Shown: positions 52,836 to 62,809, counted from the first letter of the stretch. The stretch: DNA of 64,000 nucleotides from Mycobacterium sp. UM_CSW (GCF_000455205.1 NZ_AUWQ01000012.1:124001-188000); one strand, 5' to 3'. Translations and numbers: made by a program. Notes: a model not told the origin generated them from the letters alone.

Positions 52836-53825
52836 ATGGCCAGCACGATCTTTGTCACCGGCGCGACCGGGCAGACCGGCGGCAACGTGTGCCAGCAGCT
52901 GATCGAGCGCGGGGACCACGTCCGTGCACTGGTGCGCGAACCCGACGACGCCGCGGCGCTGGCCGGGATCGGCGTGGAACTGGTCAAGGGCGACATCACC
53001 GACGCCGACGACGTGCTGGCCGCGGCGAAGGGCGCCGAGGCCGCCATTCACTGCGCCGCGCTACTGGGCGGCGCGAGCCAGGACCTCGAGGACTTCAAGG
53101 CCGTCAACACGCTCGGCACCACGCATGTCCTGGACGCGGCCAAGGCCCACGGCATGCGCCGGGTGGTCGCGCTGAGCACCGCCACCTTCCTCGACCTGAG
53201 CACCGGCGTCGACTTCGAGGAGGCGCCCGTGCTGAAGAATCCGCCGCGCGACCCCTACACCGTCACCAAGCTCGCCGCCTTCTTGGAAGCGCACCGGCGC
53301 GCCGCCGCCGGCGACGACGTGCTGACGTGCCACCCGGGCGCGATCTTCGGCCCCGGGCTGGTCGTCGCGCGGGCCCTGCACCGCACCAGCTTCAACCGGG
53401 TGCTGCTGGCCGGCATGCGCGGAAAGATCAAGCGCTATCTGGCTTTTCCAGTGACGTGGGTGGCGGGGGCTGACGTCGCGAAGGGCTCGATCGCCGCGCT
53501 GGACAAGGGCGTGGCCGGGGAACGCTACCTGCTGGTCGGCCGTCCCGAGGACACCTTCAGCACCGCCGGCGGCATCAACCGCGCCTGCGAGATCGCCGGA
53601 ATCGACCACCGCGTCGAGGATCTCGACTACCGCAGTGACCCCGAGGCCCTGACCGCCGAATTCGGGCCCACCCTGATGGCGATCGCGACGGCCGCGGCCA
53701 AGAGCGAGCGCAGGCCCAGGGCAACCGACAACCTGACCACCCGGCGCCTCGGCTACGCGCCCATGTCCTTCGATGACGGCCTACGGCTGCTGATCTCATG
53801 GCTGCGCGAGCTCGGCAAGCTGTAG
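52836..53825 (+). CDS. NAD-dependent epimerase/dehydratase-family protein
   Basis: A 329-residue extended-SDR protein with the cofactor motif TGATGQTG at residues 8-15 and Y-x-x-x-K in YTVTK. A good Shine-Dalgarno (CGGAGGG) precedes ATG 52836. Related proteins include dihydroflavonol reductase-like and 3-beta-hydroxysteroid dehydrogenase-like enzymes. Its 3' end overlaps the downstream TetR gene by 28 bases, so the two are co-transcribed. Confidence 0.88.
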   Translation: MASTIFVTGATGQTGGNVCQQLIERGDHVRALVREPDDAAALAGIGVELVKGDITDADDVLAAAKGAEAAIHCAALLGGASQDLEDFKAVNTLGTTHVLDAAKAHGMRRVVALSTATFLDLSTGVDFEEAPVLKNPPRDPYTVTKLAAFLEAHRRAAAGDDVLTCHPGAIFGPGLVVARALHRTSFNRVLLAGMRGKIKRYLAFPVTWVAGADVAKGSIAALDKGVAGERYLLVGRPEDTFSTAGGINRACEIAGIDHRVEDLDYRSDPEALTAEFGPTLMAIATAAAKSERRPRATDNLTTRRLGYAPMSFDDGLRLLISWLRELGKL

Positions 53826-54376
53826 GGGTCGCCGCGGCGGATCTGTCCGATCGGATCCTCGACGCGGCGCAGCGACTGGTATTTCGGACGGGCGCCCGCA
53901 GGATGTCGCTCTCGGATGTGGCGACCCTGGCCGGGGTTTCGCGGCCCACCATTTACCGCTACTTCACGTCCAAAGAAGAACTCATCGACGCGCTGGGCAA
54001 ACGCGAGCGCCGCCGGTTCAACGACGCGATGGACGCCGCGATGTCCGGGGTCGTGGGAGTCGCGCGGCTGGAGGCCGCCGTCGACGTCGTCGCGACCTTC
54101 GTCGAGGCGCAACCGCCAGGACGGCTGCTCGACCTCGAGCCGACGTTCGCCCACGACCAGATGGCGCAGGCGTTGCCGATGCTGGCCGACGGGTTGACGG
54201 CGGTCTTTCAGCGCTGCGCCCGCGAGGGGGCCTTCGCCGCAACGGTGGACGCCCGCGACCTTGCGGGCGCGGTCGCGCGAACCGCATTGAGCCACTACAT
54301 ATTTCCCGACGCCGACCGGGCCGCGGCGCGCCGGGAGATCGGGGCCGCGGCCGGTCTTTCCGCTCAGTCCAGCTGA
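53798..54376 (+). CDS. TetR-family transcriptional regulator
   Basis: A 192-residue regulator with HTH at about residues 22-62 (MSLSDVATLAGVSRPTIYRYF). The gene starts within the end of the epimerase-like gene, in another frame, and ends overlapping the convergent PNPOx gene by 13 bases. Likely targets are the neighbouring redox genes, but no clear operator was found near its own start. Confidence 0.87.
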   Translation: MAARARQAVGVAAADLSDRILDAAQRLVFRTGARRMSLSDVATLAGVSRPTIYRYFTSKEELIDALGKRERRRFNDAMDAAMSGVVGVARLEAAVDVVATFVEAQPPGRLLDLEPTFAHDQMAQALPMLADGLTAVFQRCAREGAFAATVDARDLAGAVARTALSHYIFPDADRAAARREIGAAAGLSAQSS

Positions 54377-54894
54377 AACCTCGTGGCGCCGAACGGTTCC
54401 GTCGTGCCGAGGGCGAATACCGTCGACGCCCTGACGCGATAGACGTGCCACGGCGGTGGACCCGCCGACTGGGCGCTGAACTCCGCCGTCAGCGCGTCCC
54501 CCGCCACCTTGCACGGCCATCCGTCGTCGACGAAAGCGGCTGCGACGGAGGCCAATTCACTCGTGTCGGTGACCAGCTCGGCGGTGCCCTCGACGACGAG
54601 GTCGAACGGCTCGGTGGCGACGCTGAGCACGCACCGGGGATCGCGGGCGAGGTTCCGGGACTTTCGGGTCGCGAGCCCGGAGCTGAAATACCAGCTGCCA
54701 CCGCACCGAACGACCCCAACGGCCATGACGTGCGGGCTGGCGTCGGGATTGATCGTGGTCAGCCACACCGTGTGGCGCGCCGGACCGCCGGTGCCCGGCG
54801 CCTGCGGCAGCTCACCGTCCAGTACGGCCCGGACTCGGTCCCATTCGATCGGCGGTGCGCCGTATCCGTCGAGGTTGCGTTCGGTGATCGTCAT
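54364..54894 (-). CDS. Pyridoxamine 5'-phosphate oxidase-family protein
   Basis: A 176-residue split-barrel flavoprotein or F420 protein: HTVWLTTINPDASPHVMAVGVV and TRKSRNLARDPRCVLSV are characteristic. In mycobacteria many such proteins use F420. Convergent with the TetR gene and followed by the Nudix gene on the same strand. Substrate unknown. Confidence 0.85.
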   Translation of the reverse strand: MTITERNLDGYGAPPIEWDRVRAVLDGELPQAPGTGGPARHTVWLTTINPDASPHVMAVGVVRCGGSWYFSSGLATRKSRNLARDPRCVLSVATEPFDLVVEGTAELVTDTSELASVAAAFVDDGWPCKVAGDALTAEFSAQSAGPPPWHVYRVRASTVFALGTTEPFGATRFQLD

Positions 54895-54924
54895 ATCGGT
54901 ATTGACCGATGCGCCATCCGGAAG

Positions 54925-55500
54925 TCATCGCTCCCGCAGCAGAAACAGCCCATAGGCGGCGATCGACTGCGCGTCGACGATCACGCCGGTGCGCATCATC
55001 TCCTCGACGTCCGCGCGCGAGAACCACTCGCTGTGCATGTCCTGTTCCTCGTGCTCGCGGTCGGCCTCGCCCTCGACGATGCCGGTGGCCAGGAACGCCC
55101 AGCCGCGCTGGCTCGTCATGCCGGCGGCGACGTCCAGCAGACCCAGCGCCTCGATCGACGTCGCGCGCAGCCCGGTTTCTTCGCGCAACTCACGCTCGGC
55201 CAGCTCGTGCGGGTCGACCTCCGCGTGATCGGGTGCGCTGCCCTGCGGGAACTCCCAGCGCCGCGCGCCGAGGGGATAGCGAAACTGCTCGACCAGCCGG
55301 AAGCGCTTCCCGTCGTAGGGCATCACCAGCGCGTAGGTCGGCTTGTCGATCACGGAGTAGATGCCGGCGCTGCCGTCGGGGCGGCGGATCTGGTCCTCCC
55401 GCACCACCAGCCATCGGTTCCGGTAGATCTCGCGGGACGCGACGCATTCGATGAAGGGCACGCCGCCCAGTATCACCGGTGCGGTAGCGTCCGAAGCCAT
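54925..55500 (-). CDS. Nudix hydrolase
   Basis: A 191-residue protein from ATG 55500. The Nudix box runs from the glycine in PQGSAPDHAEVDPHE to RELREETGL, with the REUXEEXGU core intact. The REDQIRRPDGSAGIYSVIDKP start resembles ADP-ribose or sugar-nucleotide pyrophosphatases. Upstream ATG and GTG codons exist (to 55533) but run into the divergent KSI-like gene. Confidence 0.88.
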   Translation of the reverse strand: MASDATAPVILGGVPFIECVASREIYRNRWLVVREDQIRRPDGSAGIYSVIDKPTYALVMPYDGKRFRLVEQFRYPLGARRWEFPQGSAPDHAEVDPHELAERELREETGLRATSIEALGLLDVAAGMTSQRGWAFLATGIVEGEADREHEEQDMHSEWFSRADVEEMMRTGVIVDAQSIAAYGLFLLRER

Positions 55501-55870
55501 GCCATCCCCCGAAGCCATCACCGAGACCGTCAAGAGCTACCTCGCGCTCGTGGCCGACGGCAAGACCGACGACATCGTCGCGCTCTACACCGCCGACGCC
55601 ACGGTCGAGGATCCGATCGGCACCGATCTTCGCCGCGGCCACGAGGCCATCCGCGAGTTCTATGCCGGATTTCAAGACGCCAAGAAGGACACGGAACTCC
55701 TCGAGATCCGGGTCGGTGGCAGCGAAGCCGCGTTCTTGTGGCACCTCACCCTCGACGGCGGCGACGGCCGCAGCCGGCTCTCGCCGATCTCGACGATGAC
55801 GTTCGACGACGACGCGAAGATCACGTCGATGCGGGCGTTCTGGTCACCATCCGACTTCAAAGTCCTGTAG
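55499..55870 (+). CDS. Ketosteroid isomerase-like (SnoaL/NTF2 fold) protein
   Basis: A 123-residue protein with NTF2-like fold, similar to steroid delta-isomerases: the ALYTADATVEDPIGTDLRRG region holds the usual active-site tyrosine and aspartate positions. The ATG at 55499 shares bases with the Nudix start on the other strand (the palindrome CATG), so the two coding regions begin back to back with no spacer. Function uncertain. Confidence 0.8.
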   Translation: MPSPEAITETVKSYLALVADGKTDDIVALYTADATVEDPIGTDLRRGHEAIREFYAGFQDAKKDTELLEIRVGGSEAAFLWHLTLDGGDGRSRLSPISTMTFDDDAKITSMRAFWSPSDFKVL

Positions 55871-55921
55871 CGCCCGCGCGGTGGACTCGTGTGATGCCAC
55901 CGCGACCGCGATAATGCACCG

Positions 55922-57673
55922 ATGGCCCCTGAAGATAGGGAGATCCGCCGCTCCGGCATGCGTAGCCACATCATCGTCAGCGGCGAAGACGCGCTGGCGA
56001 CGACGATCGTCGAGGAACTCAACAACGCCGGCGTGCACATCGTCAAGCTCACCAGCCCCACCGAGCTCGCCACCGCCGGGATCGCCCGCGCCCGCGCCGT
56101 GATCTGCGCCGGCGACGACGACGCGATCAATCTCGAAATCGCCCTGCTGGCAAGGAAAGCCAACCCCGACATCCGGGTGGTGGCGCGGCTGGCGAACGAC
56201 GTGCTGCGCACGGCGATGGCCGCCGACAAGCGCCCCGGCGCGATTCTGGACGTCGCGGACCTCGCGGCGCCGTCCGTCGTCGAGGCCTGCCTGGCCCACA
56301 CCGTGCACCCGTTCGAGGCGGCGGGCATCAAGTTCGTCGTCTCGGGCTCCGAGGCGCCGCGCGACGCGACGCTGCGCGAGATCTACGGCGACCTGGCGCC
56401 CGTGGCGGTCATCCACGGCGAGAACTGCGCCACGCCGGGCGCGGTGGAGCCGTGCCCGGGCCGGGATCTGCCGGTGCACGCCGGCGACTGGACCGCGATG
56501 ATCGGCACCGCCGACGAGCTGGCCGCGCGCGGGATCAGGGTTCCGAAGCCGACCGCGAGGCGATCGCGCCGGGCCTGGCTGCGTCGGCTGGTCGATGCCG
56601 CCCGCGGCCTGCGTGACGACGTCAACCCGATGCTGCCGCGCGCCCTGGTCGCCGTGGCGCTGCTGCTGCTCGGGTCGACGGTCGTGTTGCGCTTCAGCTA
56701 CCAGCCTCGGGCGACAATGACCTGGCTCGACGCGCTGTATTTCAGCACCGAGACGATCGCGACCGTCGGTTACGGCGACTTCAGCTTCCTGCAGCAACCC
56801 ACCTGGCTGCGCTTGTTCAGCATCATGCTGATGCTCGCGGGCGTGACGACCACGGCGCTGCTGGTCGCGTTCATGGCGGACCTGCTGTTGTCGCGGCGTT
56901 TCGCCCATTCGGCCGGGCGCCGGCGGGCCCGCCACCTGCACAATCACGTCATCGTCGTCGGGCTGGGGTCGTTCGGCAGCCGCGTCGTCGCCGATTTGGC
57001 AGGCGCGGGCTACGAGGTGGCGGTCATCGAGCGAGACGACAACAACCGCTTCCTGTCGGCGGCGGACGATCTGGACGTGCCGGTGATCTTCGGGGATGCG
57101 ACGCTGCGCCAGACGCTGGCGTCGGCCCGCGTCGACCGGGCCCGCGCGGTGGCGGTGTTGACCCAGGACGACATGACCAACATCGAGACGGGGATCGTGC
57201 TGCGCGAAATGCTCGGTCCGCGGGTGATGCCGGAGGTGGTCCGGCCCGACGTGCCGATCGTGCTGCGCATCTACGACCGCGCGCTGGGGGCCGCGGTGGC
57301 GCAGCGGTTCGGCTTCGAGAACGTGCGCTCGACGGTTGATCTGGCCGCGCCGTGGTTCATCGGCGCCGCGATGGGGCTGCAAGTGCTGGGGACGTTCTGG
57401 GTGGGGCAGCGTTCCTTCATGGTCGGCGCCATGCACGTGGCGGCGGGCAGCGAACTCGACGGGCTGAAGATGTTCGAGCTGTCCACCCAGACCCGGGTCA
57501 TCGCGATCACCCGCCAGGACACGCCGGTGGAACTGCACCCGCGCCGCGACGCCTGGCTGCGCGGCGGCGACACCGTCTACCTCGTCGGGCCGTATCGCGA
57601 GCTGCTGGCGACGCTGCGCAAGGGGCAGCCGCCGCAAGAGCCCGCTAGCGAGGACGAGCGAGCGTCCGCCTAA
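55922..57673 (+). CDS. Potassium channel with flanking TrkA-N (RCK) domains
   Basis: A 583-residue membrane protein. Residues 13-200 form a Rossmann-like TrkA-N domain. Two membrane helices at about 238-258 and 295-322 flank a pore with the selectivity filter TVGYGD (281-286). Residues 340-580 form a second RCK unit with an intact dinucleotide motif GLGSFG. It probably forms a ligand-gated K+ channel. ATG 55922 is used; ATG 55958 would start right at the first domain. Confidence 0.88.
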   Translation: MAPEDREIRRSGMRSHIIVSGEDALATTIVEELNNAGVHIVKLTSPTELATAGIARARAVICAGDDDAINLEIALLARKANPDIRVVARLANDVLRTAMAADKRPGAILDVADLAAPSVVEACLAHTVHPFEAAGIKFVVSGSEAPRDATLREIYGDLAPVAVIHGENCATPGAVEPCPGRDLPVHAGDWTAMIGTADELAARGIRVPKPTARRSRRAWLRRLVDAARGLRDDVNPMLPRALVAVALLLLGSTVVLRFSYQPRATMTWLDALYFSTETIATVGYGDFSFLQQPTWLRLFSIMLMLAGVTTTALLVAFMADLLLSRRFAHSAGRRRARHLHNHVIVVGLGSFGSRVVADLAGAGYEVAVIERDDNNRFLSAADDLDVPVIFGDATLRQTLASARVDRARAVAVLTQDDMTNIETGIVLREMLGPRVMPEVVRPDVPIVLRIYDRALGAAVAQRFGFENVRSTVDLAAPWFIGAAMGLQVLGTFWVGQRSFMVGAMHVAAGSELDGLKMFELSTQTRVIAITRQDTPVELHPRRDAWLRGGDTVYLVGPYRELLATLRKGQPPQEPASEDERASA

Positions 57674-58560
57674 AGCTTCGCCGCCACGTCGGCCGCGCGA
57701 CGCAGCTGGTCGAGGTCGGAACTCGTCGGGATGAGCTGTACCTCGTCGGTGCCGATTCCCTCGAACTTCCGCAGGACGGCCAGCAGCTCGTCCTCGCTGC
57801 CGGCCCAGCCGGTCATGGGCGCCATCGCGTCGACGTATTCGGCCGGGATCCAGTTCATGTAGTGCAGCAGGTGCCGATGCACCTGGGCGCGGGCCTGCTC
57901 GGGTTCACCGAACGCGAACCAGAACGACGTCACCAGGTGCGGTTTGGGCCTGCCGACCTGCGCCCACGCCTCCCGCGCCACGTCGAACAGCTCGTCCTGC
58001 TTGGCGACGTCGAGGTCCAACGTGGTACCGGCCAGCCCGTCGGCCCAGGTCGCGGCGCTGCGGACGGTCTTGGGACCCATGGTGCCGACGAACAGCGGCG
58101 GGCCGCCGGGCTGAACCGGGGCCGGCCCGACCGGCAGCACCGACTCGGTGATCTTCTCGCCGGCCCATACCCGTTTCATCACCGCCACGCGTTCGGCCAT
58201 GCCGCGCATCGTCTGGGTCGCCGGGTCGGCGCCCACGGCGTGGTAGTCCTCGTGCCTGCCGCCCACGCCGATGCCCACCGTCAGCCGGCCGCCACTCAGC
58301 ATGTCGCCGGTGGCCAGGCCCTTGGCCAGCATGACCGGATCGTGCAGCTGCGGCACGATCACCGTCGTCACCAGCCGCACCCGGGTGGTCCACGCGGCCA
58401 GCGCGCCGAGGAGCGTCAGGTTGTCCGGGTTTTCGAACGCGATGCGCTCGCCCCAGCACAGCGACGAGAACGGGCCCTCGTCGATGGCGCGCGCCCAGGC
58501 CTCCAACACCGTCGCATCCAGGTCCGGCTCCATCACCGGCATGGTCATCGCTATCTGCAC
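57670..58560 (-). CDS. LLM-class F420-dependent oxidoreductase
   Basis: A 296-residue TIM-barrel protein of the luciferase-like family. GTG 58560 gives the usual start MQIAMTMPVMEPDLD. Family regions include SLCWGERI, TGDMLSGGRLTVGIGVGG and the later QLIPTSSDL. Most mycobacterial members use F420 to reduce or oxidise lipophilic substrates. Overlaps the channel gene tail to tail by 4 bases and lies only 18 bases from the divergent VOC gene. Confidence 0.88.
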   Translation of the reverse strand: MQIAMTMPVMEPDLDATVLEAWARAIDEGPFSSLCWGERIAFENPDNLTLLGALAAWTTRVRLVTTVIVPQLHDPVMLAKGLATGDMLSGGRLTVGIGVGGRHEDYHAVGADPATQTMRGMAERVAVMKRVWAGEKITESVLPVGPAPVQPGGPPLFVGTMGPKTVRSAATWADGLAGTTLDLDVAKQDELFDVAREAWAQVGRPKPHLVTSFWFAFGEPEQARAQVHRHLLHYMNWIPAEYVDAMAPMTGWAGSEDELLAVLRKFEGIGTDEVQLIPTSSDLDQLRRAADVAAKL

Positions 58561-58578
58561 AGACGCGATTCTGGCACC

Positions 58579-59001
58579 ATGAAGCAGATGGGTTTCACGA
58601 GTACCTCCATCGCGCACGTCCGGCTGACCGTCACCGACATCGAACGGTCACGGCAGTTCTACGAGGCCGTGTTCGGTTGGCCGGTGTTGCTCGAGGTCCC
58701 CGAGAACGCGGACGAAGCCACCCGCAACCAGTTCGGCTTCCTGTTCGGCGGCGTCATCTACGACCTGGGCGGCACGCTGCTCGGCCTGCGGCCCGTCGCC
58801 AAGGACCGCTTCCATGAGGACCGCTGCGGTCTCGACCACATCGCGTTCCGGCTCGCCAGCAGGGCCGAATTGGACGCGGCGGCCGCGCATCTCGACGAGG
58901 TCGGGGTGCCGCACGAGCCCGTCAAAGACATTGGGCCGTCGTACATTCTGGAGTTCCGCGACCCGGACAACATCGCGCTGGAGCTCACGGCGCCCAAGTA
59001 G
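58579..59001 (+). CDS. VOC (glyoxalase/dioxygenase) superfamily protein
   Basis: A 140-residue protein with two beta-alpha-beta-beta-beta modules. Metal-ligand positions are plausible at H in IAHVRLTV, H in LDHIAFRL and E in ALELTAP. ATG 58579 or 58588 can serve as start; neither has a strong ribosome site. The extreme closeness to the divergent LLM gene means its promoter must overlap coding sequence. Substrate unknown. Confidence 0.82.
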   Translation: MKQMGFTSTSIAHVRLTVTDIERSRQFYEAVFGWPVLLEVPENADEATRNQFGFLFGGVIYDLGGTLLGLRPVAKDRFHEDRCGLDHIAFRLASRAELDAAAAHLDEVGVPHEPVKDIGPSYILEFRDPDNIALELTAPK

Positions 59002-59106
59002 CGATCCGGTCTTCGCGCGAAGGTCCGCAAAATGACAGACGTCACGGCGTGTCGTTGTACAAACACGCGCGCTCGCGTGAGGGGTCGGGAGGGGTAAAGA
59101 GGAACT

Positions 59107-59496
59107 ATGCCCATCAGTTTCAACCACACCATCGTCGCCTCGCGGGACAAGCGGAAGTCCGCGGAGTTCCTCGCCGAGCTGTTCGGCCTGCCGGAGCCGA
59201 AGCCGTTCGGTCACTTCATGGCCGTCGCGCTCGAGCACGGCGCCACGCTCGATTACGCCGACGCGCCCGAGGGCGAGGAGATCCGGCGCCAGCACTACGC
59301 ATTTCTGGTGTCCGAGGACGACTTCGACGCCATCTACGGCAAGATCAAATCCCGCGGCCTGGAGCACTGGGCCGACCCGGGGGCCAACCGACCGGGCGAG
59401 ATCAACACTCGGGACGGCGGCCGCGGGGTCTACTTCCTGGATCCCTCCGGGCACGCCATGGAGATCCTGACCCGCCCCTACGGCTCGGGCGGCTAA
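59107..59496 (+). CDS. VOC (glyoxalase/bleomycin-resistance-like) protein
   Basis: A 129-residue VOC protein, a different paralogue from the preceding gene: [25 protein letters not shown] at the start, [14 protein letters not shown] in the middle and [19 protein letters not shown] at the end, with histidine and glutamate at the family metal positions. Preceded by AAGAGGAAC. It overlaps the convergent Rrf2 gene by 4 bases. Confidence 0.85.
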   Translation: MPISFNHTIVASRDKRKSAEFLAELFGLPEPKPFGHFMAVALEHGATLDYADAPEGEEIRRQHYAFLVSEDDFDAIYGKIKSRGLEHWADPGANRPGEINTRDGGRGVYFLDPSGHAMEILTRPYGSGG

Positions 59497-59978
59497 TCGC
59501 CGGCGCGCGGTGAGCCGTGCCGTGCGTGTTCCTGGCTCCGGTAGTCATCGGCCATCTGCGCGACGTGCTTGGGCAGGGCGCCGGCCGCGACGTCGGCCAG
59601 GCTGGTCTCTTCCAAGACCGAGCGCATGCTGGCGCGCAGCGCCCGCCACACGTCGGCCAGCGGCGCGGTGGGCCCCGAATACGGTAAATCGCCGAGCCCG
59701 ATGTCGCGGACACTCGCCAACGGGCCGTCGATGCAGCGCAGGACGTCGGCGATGCTGATCTCGTTTCCGGGCCGGGCCAATTCGTAGCCGCCCTCCCGGC
59801 CGCGGTGGCTTCGCACCAGGCGATCGGTGCGCAGGTTGGTGAGGATGTCGACGAGAAATTGCGGCGGTATGCCCTGGGCTTGGGCCAATTCGTCGGTCGT
59901 CACCAACGTGCCGCCGTCGACCGTGGCGAGCTGGACCATCGCGCGCACCGCGTACTCCGCCTTGGCCGACATCCGCAT
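59493..59978 (-). CDS. Rrf2-family transcriptional regulator (Rv1287 type)
   Basis: A 161-residue winged-HTH regulator. The HTH ([25 protein letters not shown]) and wing ([12 protein letters not shown]) match the family. Only one cysteine (RCIDG) is present, so it lacks the cysteine cluster that binds iron-sulfur in IscR; it is more like the CymR group that controls sulfur metabolism. It follows cysNC by 32 bases on the same strand, so it is probably the last gene of the sulfate activation operon and controls it. Confidence 0.9.
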   Translation of the reverse strand: MRMSAKAEYAVRAMVQLATVDGGTLVTTDELAQAQGIPPQFLVDILTNLRTDRLVRSHRGREGGYELARPGNEISIADVLRCIDGPLASVRDIGLGDLPYSGPTAPLADVWRALRASMRSVLEETSLADVAAGALPKHVAQMADDYRSQEHARHGSPRAGD

Positions 59979-60010
59979 GGTGAGGATTGTGCCACCCCGG
60001 TAAGCGTTCC

Positions 60011-61852
60011 CTAGGGGCGCAACTCCAGCAGGTCGATGACCCGCTGCGCGTGCTCCTCGACGCTGCGATCCGGCGTCAGCCGAAGATCCGGATTCTCGGG
60101 CTGCTGATATGGGCTGTCGATGCCGGTGAAGTTCTGGATCTCACCGGCGCGCACTTTCGCGTACAGCCCCTTGGGATCACGCTTCTCGCACTCATCGAGC
60201 GGCGTGTCGCAGAACACCTCGAAAAAGTCGACGCCGGCGTCGGCGTGGACCCTGCGGGCCAATTCGCGATGCTCGGCTAGCGGGCTGATCGCCGGCACCA
60301 GCACCACCTGACCGCTATCGGCCAGCAGCGCCGCCACATGCGCCAGCCGGCGCAGGTTCTCGGCGCGGTCGGCCATGGAGAAACCCAGGTCCGCATTCAG
60401 GCCGTGGCGCAGGTTGTCGCCGTCGAGAACGTAAGCGGCAATGCCGCTTTCGAGCAGCGTCCGCTCGACCAGCATCGCCACCGACGACTTCCCGGAGCCC
60501 GACAGACCGGTGAACCACACGGTCTTGCCTTTCGGCCGGGCTTCCGCACCGACGAGCGACTTGTGCCGCACGGTGTTCGGGCTTGCCGTCTGCGCCGCGA
60601 CTTCGCGCAACACCATGCCCGCCGCCACCGTGCCGTTGGTGTTCGGGTCGATGAGGATGAACGAGCCGGTGCTGGAGTTGCGGGTGTACTCGTCGAGCAG
60701 CAGCGGAACCTGGGTCCGCAGCGAAATGCGGCCAAGTTCGTTGAGCTGCAACGCCCTTGCACCCTTGTCGCGGTGCAGGGTGTTGACGTCGAGCCGGTAC
60801 TCCAGCCCCGTCACGCGTGCGCGGGTGGTTCGGGTGGTGTGCTTGATGAGGTAGTCACGGCCCGGTTCCAGCGCCGAGTTGTCGGCCATCCAGCACACGG
60901 TCGCGTCGAAATCCTGCGTGACCCTCGGCTGGTTGTGGGCGCGCGCGATCATGTCGCCGCGTGAGATGTCGATGTCATCGGCCAGGCTCACCGAGACGGC
61001 CATCGGTGGAAACGCTTCTTCCACAGGGCCGCCTGCGCCCTCGATCGCGGTGATCCGGGTGGTCTTGCCGACGGGCAGCACCACCACCTCGTCGCCGGGG
61101 CGCATCACCCCGCTGGCCACGGTGCCGGCGTAGCTGCGGTGGTCGCGATGCTCGTGGGTCTGCGGCCGGATGACGTATTGCACCGGGAAGCGCACGTCGA
61201 CCAGGTTGCGGTCACCGGCGATGTAGACCTCCTCGAGGTGCGACAGCAGCGCCGGGCCCTCGTACCACGGCGAGTTGTCCGACTTGGTCACCACGTTGTC
61301 GCCGTTGAGCGCCGAGATCGGGATGGTGGCCACGTCCTGCACGTCGAGCCGGGCCGCGAAGGCGTGGAACTCGTCGCGGATCCACTCGAATCTTTCTTTG
61401 TCCCAGTCGATCAGGTCCATCTTGTTGACCGCCAGCACGATGTGCTGGATACCGAGCAACGACGCCAGGAAGGCGTGCCGGCGGGACTGCTCCAGCAGAC
61501 CGTGGCGGGCGTCGACGAGCACTATCACCAGCTGAGCCGTCGACGCCCCGGTCACCATGTTGCGGGTGTACTGGATGTGTCCCGGCGTGTCGGCGATGAT
61601 GAATTTCCGCTTGGGAGTTGCGAAATAGCGGTAGGCGACGTCGATGGTGATGCCCTGCTCCCGCTCGGCTCGCAGGCCGTCGGTCACCAGCGCCAAGTCG
61701 GTGTAGTCGTGGCCGCGCTCCTCCGACGCCCGCTCCACCGACGCCCATTGGTCTTCCATCACGGCCTTGGAGTCATACAGCAGGCGCCCGATCAGGGTGG
61801 ACTTGCCGTCGTCGACGGATCCGGCGGTCGCGAGCCTCAATAGCGTTGTCAT
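60011..61852 (-). CDS. cysN: Bifunctional sulfate adenylyltransferase large subunit / APS kinase CysNC
   Basis: A 613-residue fusion. The N-terminal GTPase (GSVDDGKST at residues 11-19, DTPGH, NKMD) activates ATP sulfurylase, and the C-terminal APS kinase (from about residue 435) has its own P-loop GLSGSGKSS. Together with CysD it makes APS and then PAPS for cysteine synthesis and sulfation of lipids. ATG 61852 overlaps the cysD stop by one base (TGATG). Confidence 0.96.
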   Translation of the reverse strand: MTTLLRLATAGSVDDGKSTLIGRLLYDSKAVMEDQWASVERASEERGHDYTDLALVTDGLRAEREQGITIDVAYRYFATPKRKFIIADTPGHIQYTRNMVTGASTAQLVIVLVDARHGLLEQSRRHAFLASLLGIQHIVLAVNKMDLIDWDKERFEWIRDEFHAFAARLDVQDVATIPISALNGDNVVTKSDNSPWYEGPALLSHLEEVYIAGDRNLVDVRFPVQYVIRPQTHEHRDHRSYAGTVASGVMRPGDEVVVLPVGKTTRITAIEGAGGPVEEAFPPMAVSVSLADDIDISRGDMIARAHNQPRVTQDFDATVCWMADNSALEPGRDYLIKHTTRTTRARVTGLEYRLDVNTLHRDKGARALQLNELGRISLRTQVPLLLDEYTRNSSTGSFILIDPNTNGTVAAGMVLREVAAQTASPNTVRHKSLVGAEARPKGKTVWFTGLSGSGKSSVAMLVERTLLESGIAAYVLDGDNLRHGLNADLGFSMADRAENLRRLAHVAALLADSGQVVLVPAISPLAEHRELARRVHADAGVDFFEVFCDTPLDECEKRDPKGLYAKVRAGEIQNFTGIDSPYQQPENPDLRLTPDRSVEEHAQRVIDLLELRP

Positions 61853-62781
61853 CAGAAGTAGCCCTGCCGTTTGCGGTCTTCCATTCCAGCCTCCGAGATC
61901 CGGTCGTCGGCGCGGGTCGCGCCGCGCTCGGTCAACCGCGCCACCGCCGTCTCGGCGATGACCTCGCTTACCGTGGCAGCCTCGGATTCCACGCACCCGG
62001 TGCAGGTGACGTCGCCGACGGTGCGGAACCGCACCGTGGCCTCGAACACCGGCTCGTCGGCGCGCGGCTGCATGTGCCGGTCCACCGCCAGGAGCATGCC
62101 GTCGCGCTGAAACACCTTGCGCCGGTGCGCGAAATAGATCGACGGCAGCTTGATCTTTTCGGCGCCGATGTAGGACCAGATGTCGAACTCGGTCCAGTTG
62201 GACAGCGGGAAGACGCGAATGTGCTCGCCCTTGTGGTGCCGTCCGTTGTAGAGGTTCCACAGCTCGGGCCGCTGGGCCTTCGGGTCCCACTGCCCGAACT
62301 CGTCGCGGAAGCTGAACACCCGCTCCTTGGCGCGCGCCTTCTCCTCGTCGCGGCGCGCCCCGCCGAACGCGGCGTCGAACTTGTTCTCGCGGATGGCGCG
62401 CAGCAGCGTCACCGTCTGGATCGGGTTGCGCGACGGGATCGTCTCGACCACCCGTCCGGCGTCGATGTCCTCCTGCACCGACGCCACCACCAGCCGGACC
62501 CCGGACTCGGCGACCAGCTCGTCGCGGGCGGCGATCACCTCGTCGAAGTTGTGGCCGGTGTCGACATGCATCACCGGGAACGGCAGCCGCCCGGGCTTAA
62601 ACGCCTTGAGCGCCAGGTGCAGCATCACGATGGAGTCCTTGCCGCCCGAGAACAGCAGGACGGGGCGCTCGAACTCCGCGGCCACCTCCCGAATGATGTG
62701 GATCGCCTCGGCCTCGAGCGAGCGCAGATGGCTCAACTCGTACTGGCCGGCCGCCGGGGCCGTGTTCACAGCGCTGGTCAT
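61852..62781 (-). CDS. cysD: Sulfate adenylyltransferase small subunit CysD
   Basis: Catalytic subunit of ATP sulfurylase, 309 residues. The PP-loop motif SGGKDS is at residues 45-50, and the C-terminus carries the family signature ISEAGMEDRKRQGYF. ATG 62781 is preceded by GAGGTG. It is the first gene of the operon, with a promoter and palindromic operator upstream. Confidence 0.96.
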   Translation of the reverse strand: MTSAVNTAPAAGQYELSHLRSLEAEAIHIIREVAAEFERPVLLFSGGKDSIVMLHLALKAFKPGRLPFPVMHVDTGHNFDEVIAARDELVAESGVRLVVASVQEDIDAGRVVETIPSRNPIQTVTLLRAIRENKFDAAFGGARRDEEKARAKERVFSFRDEFGQWDPKAQRPELWNLYNGRHHKGEHIRVFPLSNWTEFDIWSYIGAEKIKLPSIYFAHRRKVFQRDGMLLAVDRHMQPRADEPVFEATVRFRTVGDVTCTGCVESEAATVSEVIAETAVARLTERGATRADDRISEAGMEDRKRQGYF

Positions 62782-62809
62782 AGGCACCTCATTGGATTCT
62801 TGATAAACT

